This document shows positions 1-7,481 of a stretch of 64,000 nucleotides of DNA, piece after piece. The position numbers and the translations under genes were made by a program. Numbering within the stretch: position 1 is the stretch's first letter; each line of letters begins with the position of its first letter. The notes beneath the pieces were generated by a model. It made no database searches, was not told the origin of the DNA, and worked only from the letters and a program-made list of their open reading frames with translations. Source of the stretch: Chitinophaga sancti. Its GTDB lineage: Bacteria; Bacteroidota; Bacteroidia; Chitinophagales; Chitinophagaceae. The stretch spans positions 4,712,001 to 4,776,000 of the forward strand of contig NZ_CP139972.1 of NCBI RefSeq assembly GCF_034424315.1, read 5' to 3'.

Positions 1-494
1 CCGCCACCGAAAGCCTTTACTAGTGTATATACATCCTCACTCATTTGGGCAAAGTGTTCGCGCTGATGTTCGATGTTGCCTTCGTTTTTACCTATATGCT
101 CCGCATGTTCCCTTAAATCATCTTCGTTTTCAGCATAAACCTTTTGCTGCTCTGGCGTCATGGCGGCTTTATCCACTTTACTCATTGCTTCCACCATGGC
201 TTTCCCTCCGTTTGCAGCCTCTGCAGAGTTATCTGCAGTCAGTCCGTTTTTTATATGCAGGTAATGCTGCACAACAGCTTTGATAGATGCCACTACTTTA
301 GCATCTACATTGGTGAATTGAGGTTTTACGGCTGCTACAGAATTATCTACCGCAGGAGTTTCTTGTTTCGCGGTTTCACCGGCCATAGCGGCAGTGTCGT
401 GATCATGTCCTTCATGTGATTGATTACCACTATTGTTACAGGCAGTAAAAGCAACGGTGGCAACAACAAGAGCGCCGATGATGATCGTTTTCAT
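1..494 (-). CDS. DUF3347 lipoprotein, 3' end outside window
   Basis: This is a partial gene: the reading frame is open from the ATG at 494 down to the left edge, so only the first 164 codons are visible. The product starts with a lipoprotein signal (MKTIIIGALVVATVAFTAC, lipid Cys19), followed by a His-rich patch SHEGHDHD (residues 26-33) and then a helical region (VDAKVVASIKAVVQHYLHIK) typical of DUF3347. That domain occurs in small periplasmic proteins encoded with copper/silver efflux genes in Bacteroidota. It lies 27 bases after the CopB ATPase stop on the same strand, so it is the last visible gene of the metal operon. The protein probably sits in the periplasm as a metal-binding or shuttling lipoprotein (inference). 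A second DUF3347 protein is encoded at 3091-3663. Confidence 0.8.
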   Translation of the reverse strand, partial: MKTIIIGALVVATVAFTACNNSGNQSHEGHDHDTAAMAGETAKQETPAVDNSVAAVKPQFTNVDAKVVASIKAVVQHYLHIKNGLTADNSAEAANGGKAMVEAMSKVDKAAMTPEQQKVYAENEDDLREHAEHIGKNEGNIEHQREHFAQMSEDVYTLVKAFGG

Positions 495-521
495 TTTCGA
501 AGTTTTGATTGGTTATAAAAA

Positions 522-2624
522 TTATTTCACTTTTAACAGTTTCGCATTGATCGCGACGATGATAGTGCTAAGGCTCATTAATACCGCTCCCATTGCAGGG
601 CTCAGCATGAACTTCGGATACAGTATACCTGCCGCGAGTGGAATAGCGACCACATTGTATCCTACCGCCCATATCAGGTTCTGGATCATTTTTCGGTAGG
701 TTTCCCGTCCAAAGGAGATCATCTGTACAACGTCTTTTGGATCACTGTTTACCAGGATAATATCCGCTGTTTCCGCTGCTACATCCGTACCCGAGCCAAT
801 GGCGATTCCAACATCTGCCATGGCGAGCGCCGGGGCATCATTAACGCCATCACCCGTCATAGCTACCACTTCTCCTTTGTCCTGAAATTCCTTCACCTTG
901 TTTTGTTTTTCATGAGGAAGCACATTTGCCAGATAACCGTCCATATTGAGTTTGTTGGCAACAGCAGCAGCCACTTGCTCATTATCACCGGTAAGCAGAA
1001 ATGATTTTATGTTCATGGCTTTCAAAGCGGCAATTACTTCAGCGGCGGATTCCCGGATGCTATCTGCCAGTGTAATGATACCAACTGGTGTATTTTCTAT
1101 CAATACGAAATTGACAGTATCGGTGGACTGGTCCACATCCGCAGGAATGGGAGGAAGGGTTTTGTTTTCCTGTTTGAAATAATTGGGCCCTGCTGCCACC
1201 ACGGTTTTACCATTTACTAAGCCGGTAACGCCCACGCCCTGCATGTATTTAAAATCAGTTGAAGGCCACAGTACAAGGTTTTTCTCCCTGAGTTTCTTCA
1301 TGATACCATGGGCGATATGGTGTTCGGAGTTTTGCTGCAAAGCAGCGGCATATTGTAATATCTCGTCAGCGCTGTAGTCATTCCCCAACGGTATCACTTG
1401 TTGTACCTCATGGGAGCCTTTGGTAAGCGTGCCGGTTTTATCGAAGATAACAGTTGTAATTTTATGGGCGTTCTCGAATGCTGTCCGGTTACGGATCAAT
1501 AACCCATGTATGGCGGATAAGGTAGTGGATATCGCTACTACCAGGGGGATAGCTACTCCCAGTGCATGAGGGCAGGAAGTTACCATCACTGTTACCATTC
1601 TTTCGAGGGCAAAGGAAAGCTCTTTGCCGGCGGATAACCACACGATGAATGTGATTACTCCTACACTGATGGAAATGATCGTCAGCCATTTGGCGACCTG
1701 ATTGGCAAGGTTCTGTGTTTGGGATTTTGCGCCCTGAGCGGATTGTACCATGTTTATGACCTTATTCAAGTAGCTGTCATTTCCGGCGCCGGCAACTTGT
1801 ATCCGCAATGCACCATCACCATTTACAGCGCCGCCTATTACCTTATTATCCTTGCTTTTCTTTACAGGTACACTTTCCCCGGTGAGCATGCTTTCGTTGA
1901 TATCGGATTTACCTTCCAGGATCAGTCCATCGGCTGGAATCTTTTCTCCCGGTTTGACGAGGACAATATCCTTGTTCTGTAAATCCTGTAAAGGAATATC
2001 GGTAACCTGTCCGTTACGCTCTACATGCACCACGGATGGCATTAGGGCTACCAAAGATTCCAGCGCGCGGGAAGCCGCCATTTGAGATTTCATTTCCAAC
2101 CAATGCCCCAGCAGCATGATATCAATCAGCGTAGCAAGTTCCCAGAAGAAGTCCATTCCTTTCAAGCCAAACACTACGGCCACGCTGTAAATGTAGGCGG
2201 AGGAAATAGCAACGGCCACTAATGTCATCATCCCAGGATTCTTCCATTTCAGTTCCCTTACCATCCCTGCGAGGAATGGCCATCCACCATAGAAATAAAT
2301 AAAGCTGCTCAAAAGAAGCAACACATACTTATCAGCTGTAAATGTCAGTTCAAAGCCCAGCCACTGCTGAATCATGTGCGATAACAGCAGTATAGGAATG
2401 GAGACAGCCAGGCATAACCAGAAGCGTTTCAGGAAGTCTTCGGTATGGTGCCCGGCATGTTCGTCATGCCCACCAGTACTATCATGTCCTTTCTGATGTG
2501 GAGATCCCGGCATGCTCATAGCGCCGTGATCATGGCCGGCATGTTCTTGAGTATGATGGGAGTGTCGACCTCTCTGTGAGCTCACTGGCTCATGTCGATG
2601 ATGCTCATGGTGCTGGTGATCCAT
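522..2624 (-). CDS. copB: Copper-translocating P-type ATPase, CopB (P1B-3) type
   Basis: This inner-membrane P1B ATPase of 700 aa would export Cu ions at the cost of ATP. Residues 1-61 are extremely His-rich (MDHQHHEHHRHEP...) in place of HMA domains, as in CopB. The actuator TGE is at 248-250, the membrane metal motif CPH at 351-353 (CPH rather than CPC marks the P1B-3 group), the phosphorylation site DKTGT at 395-399 and the hinge GDGVNDAP at 591-598. The last two helices carry YNVVAIPLAAG and SPAMGAVLMSLST, the P1B-3 signatures. One oddity is that the usual nucleotide-binding His-Pro pair (SEHP) reads SEHH at 433-436. It is encoded in the same-strand metal operon between the DUF2911 remnant and a DUF3347 lipoprotein. 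The substrate (Cu(I), Cu(II) or Ag(I)) cannot be settled from sequence. Confidence 0.93.
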   Translation of the reverse strand: MDHQHHEHHRHEPVSSQRGRHSHHTQEHAGHDHGAMSMPGSPHQKGHDSTGGHDEHAGHHTEDFLKRFWLCLAVSIPILLLSHMIQQWLGFELTFTADKYVLLLLSSFIYFYGGWPFLAGMVRELKWKNPGMMTLVAVAISSAYIYSVAVVFGLKGMDFFWELATLIDIMLLGHWLEMKSQMAASRALESLVALMPSVVHVERNGQVTDIPLQDLQNKDIVLVKPGEKIPADGLILEGKSDINESMLTGESVPVKKSKDNKVIGGAVNGDGALRIQVAGAGNDSYLNKVINMVQSAQGAKSQTQNLANQVAKWLTIISISVGVITFIVWLSAGKELSFALERMVTVMVTSCPHALGVAIPLVVAISTTLSAIHGLLIRNRTAFENAHKITTVIFDKTGTLTKGSHEVQQVIPLGNDYSADEILQYAAALQQNSEHHIAHGIMKKLREKNLVLWPSTDFKYMQGVGVTGLVNGKTVVAAGPNYFKQENKTLPPIPADVDQSTDTVNFVLIENTPVGIITLADSIRESAAEVIAALKAMNIKSFLLTGDNEQVAAAVANKLNMDGYLANVLPHEKQNKVKEFQDKGEVVAMTGDGVNDAPALAMADVGIAIGSGTDVAAETADIILVNSDPKDVVQMISFGRETYRKMIQNLIWAVGYNVVAIPLAAGILYPKFMLSPAMGAVLMSLSTIIVAINAKLLKVK

Positions 2625-2709
2625 CTTTTTATTTTTTTAGGGTGACAGGAAATTCTATACGTACTTTTTCCCAGGCTATGGCAATTTTTCCCAAAATGCG
2701 TTTTCCTGG

Positions 2710-3061
2710 TTAAATATAGTATTGCAATCTCTCAGTAGCTGCACGCTGCTGTGGTTTTACTTTCAATCTTACCACGTCTTCTTTTTCATCATACTCAGTT
2801 GCCAGATGCTGCTGCCACTTGGAATTAATAATGACCGTCCACTCACTTTTCCCGGGAATAGTGAATATGGCGTATTTGCCTGCCGGAATAACTTTGTCCG
2901 CTATTATAAAAGGCTTTCCGAATACTACGCTTGGTTGTATCCTTTACCAGATTGGGATTGTAGCACACTTCGCGTGATTGTGCTTTAACAGCAACATTTG
3001 CCGCAAGCAACAATAACAGGAAAAAAGCGCCACAGATATTTTTCAGATGGAACATGTCCAA
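2710..3061 (-). pseudogene. Frame-disrupted DUF2911-family remnant
   Basis: Two halves of a DUF2911-like protein lie in different frames. From the ATG at 3061 the first frame encodes a Sec signal peptide (MDMFHLKNICGAFFLLLLLA, ending near VKAQ) and the start of the domain (YNPNLVKDTT), then runs into an unrelated tail and stops at 2843. The conserved second half (VFGKPFIIADKVIPAGKYAI, then FTIPGKSEWTVIINSKW, ending RLKVKPQQRAATERLQYYI) is read in the +1 frame from about 2938 to a stop at 2710. Intact relatives have a further stretch (GRKIFG...VWRTGANEATT) between these parts, so an internal deletion plus net frameshift is likely. DUF2911 proteins are small periplasmic proteins of unknown function. 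Neighbours are DUF3347 and CopB genes on the same strand. Confidence 0.7.
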
Positions 3062-3090
3062 ATTTTAATTAAAGGATGATGATTTTAGTA

Positions 3091-3663
3091 TTATTGGATG
3101 GTTCCTTTCACTTCACCACAGGTTAGCATCTTTTCACCAAAATAAGGATTCTGCATGGCTTTGTCTCTGCTTAGCCAGTAAGCTCCTTTACCATTCATCG
3201 CCATTGGGCAGAAATCAATATACAGCCGTCCCTTATCCAAACCAGATTTTTTTGTCAATACGATAAGATCATTGCTTAATGCTGAGAATGCTATACGTAG
3301 GGTCTCCAGATCAGCCGTAGCGGCTATTTTTGCGGCATTTAAAGCTATTTTCTCTCCTCCGCTTAAAGACCTGGCACCAGTTTCAATTGCATTACCTGCG
3401 AGCCTCGCTCCTTTTACATCTCCTTTTACGACGGCTGAGGTAAGATGATTGTACTGCTCATAAATTGCATTCAGCATATCGTCTTTCAACTGGATTCTCT
3501 CACTTTGATCGGTAACAGTAGCATCTATTGCCATCCCTTTTTCCTGTCCGGATGAATCAGCTACATTACTTTCTTTTTCTTTACTAACATTGCCATTGCT
3601 ACATGCGGCCAGAAATAATACCGCCAATAGTGGAGCTATAGCTGTTTTCACAAATTGCCTCAT
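3091..3663 (-). CDS. DUF3347 domain lipoprotein
   Basis: The product is a 190-aa periplasmic lipoprotein: signal and lipobox MRQFVKTAIAPLLAVLFLAAC (lipid Cys21), a charged linker rich in Lys, Glu and Ser (22-50), then a mostly helical DUF3347 domain (DDMLNAIYEQYNHLTSAVVK onward). Near the C terminus it reads YIDFCPMAMNGKGAYWLS and MLTCGEVKGTI. This CPMA...W...C pattern is a plausible soft-metal site, since Cys/Met-rich tails of these proteins are related to the C-terminal segment of CusB-like proteins. It sits between a CusB-like adaptor gene (start 4922) and the DUF2911 remnant, all minus strand. The function is inferred to be periplasmic metal binding or delivery to the efflux pump. The family's biochemistry is not well established. 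Confidence 0.85.
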   Translation of the reverse strand: MRQFVKTAIAPLLAVLFLAACSNGNVSKEKESNVADSSGQEKGMAIDATVTDQSERIQLKDDMLNAIYEQYNHLTSAVVKGDVKGARLAGNAIETGARSLSGGEKIALNAAKIAATADLETLRIAFSALSNDLIVLTKKSGLDKGRLYIDFCPMAMNGKGAYWLSRDKAMQNPYFGEKMLTCGEVKGTIQ

Positions 3664-3713
3664 TGATTTTTAATTTTTATAAAAACGGTTGTTTGCATTA
3701 CACTTATTGTGTG

Positions 3714-4922
3714 TTACATGCCGGGCATACCAGCCATCGGATCAGCACCTTTCTTTAAGATGTATTCAGAATACAACAAATAGGTTCCTGTAATCACCAC
3801 GGTGTCACCAGCCTTCAGCCCATCTGTTATTTCTACTGCATCGAAATTCTCCATACCTGTTTTCACCATACGGGGCTCAAATTTTCCGCGGGCCTTCCCG
3901 ATCCATACATGAGTACCTTTACCATCTCTGATCACTGCATTTACCGGGAGGCTCAACACATCTCCTTTGCTCTTGACCGGCAATAGGATATTGACCTGTA
4001 GCCCAGGTTGCCAGCGGTCACCAGGATTGGTAATACTTCCCCGTATCTGCATTAACTGGCTGCCACTCTGTAATACAGGATTGACAAATTGTACAGTCAT
4101 AGTCTGTGGTTCATTTTCCCATCCGGCAATGATTACTTTCACGGATTGTCCGATATGGATTGCAGACGCTTCTGCTGGATATACATCAGCTTCAACCCAG
4201 AGCTGATTATATCCCTCCAGACGCATGACAGCTCCGCCTTCAGCAACGTATTGACCTTCGGATGCAGTCAGCTCAGACACAACACCGCTAACCGTGGCCG
4301 GATAGGTTACATATGGGTTTACTTTTTGAGACTGTACCAAGTGGTTGATCTCCGCATCAGACTGGTCGTATAAAACCAGCTTTTGCCTCGCGGCTTTTTC
4401 AATTTGCTGAAAGCGGGTATCATCAGGAAACTGCCTGGTCTGCGCCACCGCTAACAAATACTCCTGCTGCAAAGAGGCCAGCTGTTCGGAGTAGATCTTA
4501 TACAAGGGTTGTCCTTTATTAACTTTCACGCCTGTTTCCTTTATATACAGCACCTCTATGCGTCCCGGTACTCTGCTGGAAATGACAGCAGATTTTTCCG
4601 GATCAGTTACCAGACGGCCATTCAGCTGTTTGAAATTGGATAGTGCTCCTGAGCCAACAACCATCGTGGTGATGTTAGCCAATGCTATCTGGCTTTCACT
4701 GAGTGTCAAAGAGGCACCTTTGTTGTTTTTATCAAACGGTACCAGGTCCATACCACATATGGGACAAGTTCCTGGCTTGTCCTGCACTATTTGAGGGTGC
4801 ATGGGGCAGGTATAAGTCTGTTTCTTTTCTTCAGCCACCTGTTTTTTACCAGGCTCTTTGCAGGCAGCAAAGAATACCGCCGGAACAAAGGCAACTGCCA
4901 TTAAAAAGTTTTTCCTTTCCAT
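3714..4922 (-). CDS. CusB-like RND periplasmic adaptor with heavy-metal-binding domain (second copy)
   Basis: This 402-aa HlyD/CusB family membrane fusion protein would bridge the CusA pump and the TolC-like channel. It has a lipoprotein signal (lipid Cys21), then the small heavy-metal-binding domain YTCPMHPQIVQDKPG with CPICGMDLVP (residues 37-63), then the barrel-sandwich and helical hairpin (GRLVTDPEKSAVISSRVPGR onward), a beta-barrel and the membrane-proximal domain ending in a Met-rich tail GADPMAGMPGM. That tail and the CPMH/CPICGM motif suit Cu(I)/Ag(I). It follows the other adaptor gene (4940-6250) by 17 bases, so the two are almost certainly co-translated. Two non-identical adaptors in one operon may form a heteromeric ring, as proposed for some RND systems (inference). 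Confidence 0.92.
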   Translation of the reverse strand: MERKNFLMAVAFVPAVFFAACKEPGKKQVAEEKKQTYTCPMHPQIVQDKPGTCPICGMDLVPFDKNNKGASLTLSESQIALANITTMVVGSGALSNFKQLNGRLVTDPEKSAVISSRVPGRIEVLYIKETGVKVNKGQPLYKIYSEQLASLQQEYLLAVAQTRQFPDDTRFQQIEKAARQKLVLYDQSDAEINHLVQSQKVNPYVTYPATVSGVVSELTASEGQYVAEGGAVMRLEGYNQLWVEADVYPAEASAIHIGQSVKVIIAGWENEPQTMTVQFVNPVLQSGSQLMQIRGSITNPGDRWQPGLQVNILLPVKSKGDVLSLPVNAVIRDGKGTHVWIGKARGKFEPRMVKTGMENFDAVEITDGLKAGDTVVITGTYLLYSEYILKKGADPMAGMPGM

Positions 4923-4939
4923 ATCGCTACTGCTGCATT

Positions 4940-6250
4940 TTAATTATTGGTTTTAATAAAGCTCTCACTGTCTACCAGATAAGATGCGTTGGAAGCCACT
5001 TTCCAGTTCCCAATACTTGTTATTACCTGTATCATATCTTTCGCCTCTATTCCGGTTTCTACCTGAACAGGAACATACACCTCCTTCTCTTTTCTGAAAA
5101 CTATGGACTTATTTCCCAGGCGCCACACAGCTTTTTTCGGCAGCCACCAGCCGTCTGAATAAACAACGGGCACGTTAGCCGCCAATAATTGACCAACCTG
5201 AAAATTATTCTCACCGAGATAAACCCTGGCCAACGTGAAGTTCAGGCCATTGCGGAACACGGGCTCGATCAGTCCTATTGTGCCGGAACGCATGGCATTA
5301 TCATCGCTGGTAGGAAAGAATAATAATTTCTGCCCGGTTTTGATTCTGGCTGCGAGTTGCGGCGGAAAAGCAAATTCCGCCACCAGAGCCTTAGCTTGGT
5401 AAATAATGAAAAGAGATTCGCCGGCACTCACGTATTGCCCCTCACGCAGAAGTACTGGTGAGGCAGTAGGTGCGGCAGGTGCCGGAGTGGCGGCAGGTGC
5501 AACAGCGCTACCGCCGCCCATGCCTCCCATACCATCGCCGGCAGCGGAAGATGCGGCCATAGCAGCAGGTGCCGCAGCGGGTGATGTCGTAGATTTCTCC
5601 AGGATATATCCATCACTGCTGCTGTAAACCGGAATCCGATATAGGATATTGCCCGATGCAAGCACTTTGTCTATTTGCGCTGGCTGCATTCCCAATAGTT
5701 GTAGACGCTGCCTTGCTCCAGTCAGCATTTCAGGGCTGCCGTGCGCTACATAAAGCAATTCCCGCTGCGCGGCTGCCAAATCCGGAGAGTATATTTCCAT
5801 GATAAGCTGCCCTTTTCTCACAGGTTGATAATTGTATTTTATCAACAGGCGTTCCACACGGCCACCAACTCTGCTGGAGATACTGGTTTGGTTACGGGTA
5901 TCGTAAGTAATGATGCCATTTACTTCTGAAGCGTAAATGCGTGTGCCGCTCTCCGGCTGTATCACAGGAATTGTGGCAACCACCTGCGCATTTACAGGTT
6001 TGGTCAGGCTGGCAATGCTACTGTCCACTACCAATTCCATGTTAGCTTCCTTCAATACCAGGTCCATACCACAAATAGGGCACTTTCCGGGCTTGCTCAG
6101 GATGATCTGTGGATGCATGGGACAAGTATATTGCTGGCCGGCCTTATGTTTTGCATGAGACGACTTATCTGTCTTCGCTTTACAGGCAGCCAGGCCAGAT
6201 ACAGCCACAAACACAGAGAATAATATTTTAACGATATAACTGTTTCTCAT
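4940..6250 (-). CDS. CusB-like RND periplasmic adaptor with Ala/Pro/Met-rich insert (first copy)
   Basis: This is a 436-aa CusB-type adaptor: lipobox SGLAAC (lipid Cys23), then the metal-binding domain YTCPMHPQIILSKPG...CPICGMDLV (41-65), then a membrane-fusion core (SSRVGGRVERLLIKYNYQPV; MEIYSPDLAAAQRELL). Residues about 220-266, inside the second half of the lipoyl-like domain between DGYILEKS and LREGQYVSAGE, are a low-complexity Ala/Pro/Gly/Met insert containing GDGMGGMGGGS. Typical relatives join these two strands directly. Its first codons overlap the 3' end of the TolC-like gene by 23 bases, which indicates translational coupling. It acts in the periplasm as the adaptor and perhaps metal sensor of the Cus-like pump. 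Confidence 0.92.
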   Translation of the reverse strand: MRNSYIVKILFSVFVAVSGLAACKAKTDKSSHAKHKAGQQYTCPMHPQIILSKPGKCPICGMDLVLKEANMELVVDSSIASLTKPVNAQVVATIPVIQPESGTRIYASEVNGIITYDTRNQTSISSRVGGRVERLLIKYNYQPVRKGQLIMEIYSPDLAAAQRELLYVAHGSPEMLTGARQRLQLLGMQPAQIDKVLASGNILYRIPVYSSSDGYILEKSTTSPAAAPAAMAASSAAGDGMGGMGGGSAVAPAATPAPAAPTASPVLLREGQYVSAGESLFIIYQAKALVAEFAFPPQLAARIKTGQKLLFFPTSDDNAMRSGTIGLIEPVFRNGLNFTLARVYLGENNFQVGQLLAANVPVVYSDGWWLPKKAVWRLGNKSIVFRKEKEVYVPVQVETGIEAKDMIQVITSIGNWKVASNASYLVDSESFIKTNN

Positions 6251-7481
6251 AATCTGCTATCATTTCGTAGAGTTTCAATTTTTCATCAAGCACATTCGAC
6301 TGCATCATAGAGAGCGCTTCCCAGGAATCGATCACATTAGACAAGGCCAGTTTATTTTCCTGGTAGTTCAGAAAGTTGGCATCCAGCGTTTGCCGCAAAG
6401 CAGGAATGATTTTACTTTCCATCGCTTCAATGCGTTTCTGCATGGACTGGATCTCATACTGCATACCATATAGCATGCCCTGGGTTTCCTGTAACATCGC
6501 CGCGCGTTCTTTTTCCATCGCCTGTACGTTATACTCCATGGCCTTAACCCCGGATTTGTACATCTTAGAGGACCAGGGTGCAATCGGAATGCTGATCATA
6601 CCCATTGCACTGAAAGCCTTGGGCATCATTGCATATAACGGGTACATATGATCAAAACGAAACTTGAAGTCAGGCTTTTTCTCCTTTTTCATGCTCTCGA
6701 TGTTCAGTTGCATAGAGTGGATACTTTCATTCATCTTTATGATATCCTTCCGGCTGGCTGCCAGCGTAGCAGTATCATAGGAAGATGCAATCTCAAATAC
6801 CGGCTGATAAGTGGTATCAATCTCGATCTCCTGGTTGCCAGGCGCATTCATCAGGCTGTTAAGCCATGAGCGGGCCTTTGCGATGGTACCTTCCTGCATC
6901 CGGATCATGTTATGATTGTCTTCAATCTTCGCATTTGCCTTGAACACACCGCTAAGCTGGGACTGGTTGTAGGGATAACGCACCTCCTCAATCTTTTTCA
7001 TGGTTGTCATGATCTTTTCGTTTTCCCTCAGCACAACAATACGCTGCCTTGCGACGAGCCAGTTAAAGTACAGGCGCCTGGCCTGTGCCTTCAGGTCGTT
7101 CAGGGTAATATCTCTAGTGGCCTTCTCCACATTTCCCTGCGAAGCAATGAATTTCTTCTTGGCATTCAGTTTCGCAGGGTTAGGAATATCCTGTTCAAGC
7201 TGAAGCATCAGGCTACCCTTATCCCTGCTATCCATAATCGTTTGACCGGGATAGGGTGTCATAAATGTTCCTATGCCGACCATCGGGGCCATCCAGGCAG
7301 TGGCGGCATCGGCACTGTATTTATAACTTTCGGCTTTCAATCCGTAAGACTGTAACAGAATATTGTTGCGGTCCACCCTTTGCAGCACAGTGTCCAGAGG
7401 TAACACAGGAACCTGCTGTGCGACCAGTTGTAGCGGTGCCCCAAGGATGATTAATAGTATATATTTAATGATGTACTTCAT
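6228..7481 (-). CDS. TolC/CusC-family outer-membrane efflux protein, Met-rich
   Basis: This 417-aa outer-membrane channel protein of the TolC family has a Sec signal (MKYIIKYILLIILGAPLQLV, then AQQ) and long alpha-helical stretches with the repeated layout of two outer membrane efflux domains. It should be the exit duct of the Cus-like tripartite pump. Residues about 255-370 are strikingly Met-rich (DHMYPLYAMMPKAFSAMGM; KAMEYNVQAMEKERAAM; GMLYGMQYEIQSM), which fits a Cu(I)/Ag(I) path but could also be structural. It overlaps the CusA C-terminal gene by 17 bases upstream and the adaptor gene by 23 bases downstream, so the block is one translationally coupled operon. It is shorter than E. coli CusC (about 460 aa) but not visibly truncated. 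Confidence 0.9.
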   Translation of the reverse strand: MKYIIKYILLIILGAPLQLVAQQVPVLPLDTVLQRVDRNNILLQSYGLKAESYKYSADAATAWMAPMVGIGTFMTPYPGQTIMDSRDKGSLMLQLEQDIPNPAKLNAKKKFIASQGNVEKATRDITLNDLKAQARRLYFNWLVARQRIVVLRENEKIMTTMKKIEEVRYPYNQSQLSGVFKANAKIEDNHNMIRMQEGTIAKARSWLNSLMNAPGNQEIEIDTTYQPVFEIASSYDTATLAASRKDIIKMNESIHSMQLNIESMKKEKKPDFKFRFDHMYPLYAMMPKAFSAMGMISIPIAPWSSKMYKSGVKAMEYNVQAMEKERAAMLQETQGMLYGMQYEIQSMQKRIEAMESKIIPALRQTLDANFLNYQENKLALSNVIDSWEALSMMQSNVLDEKLKLYEMIADYEKQLYR

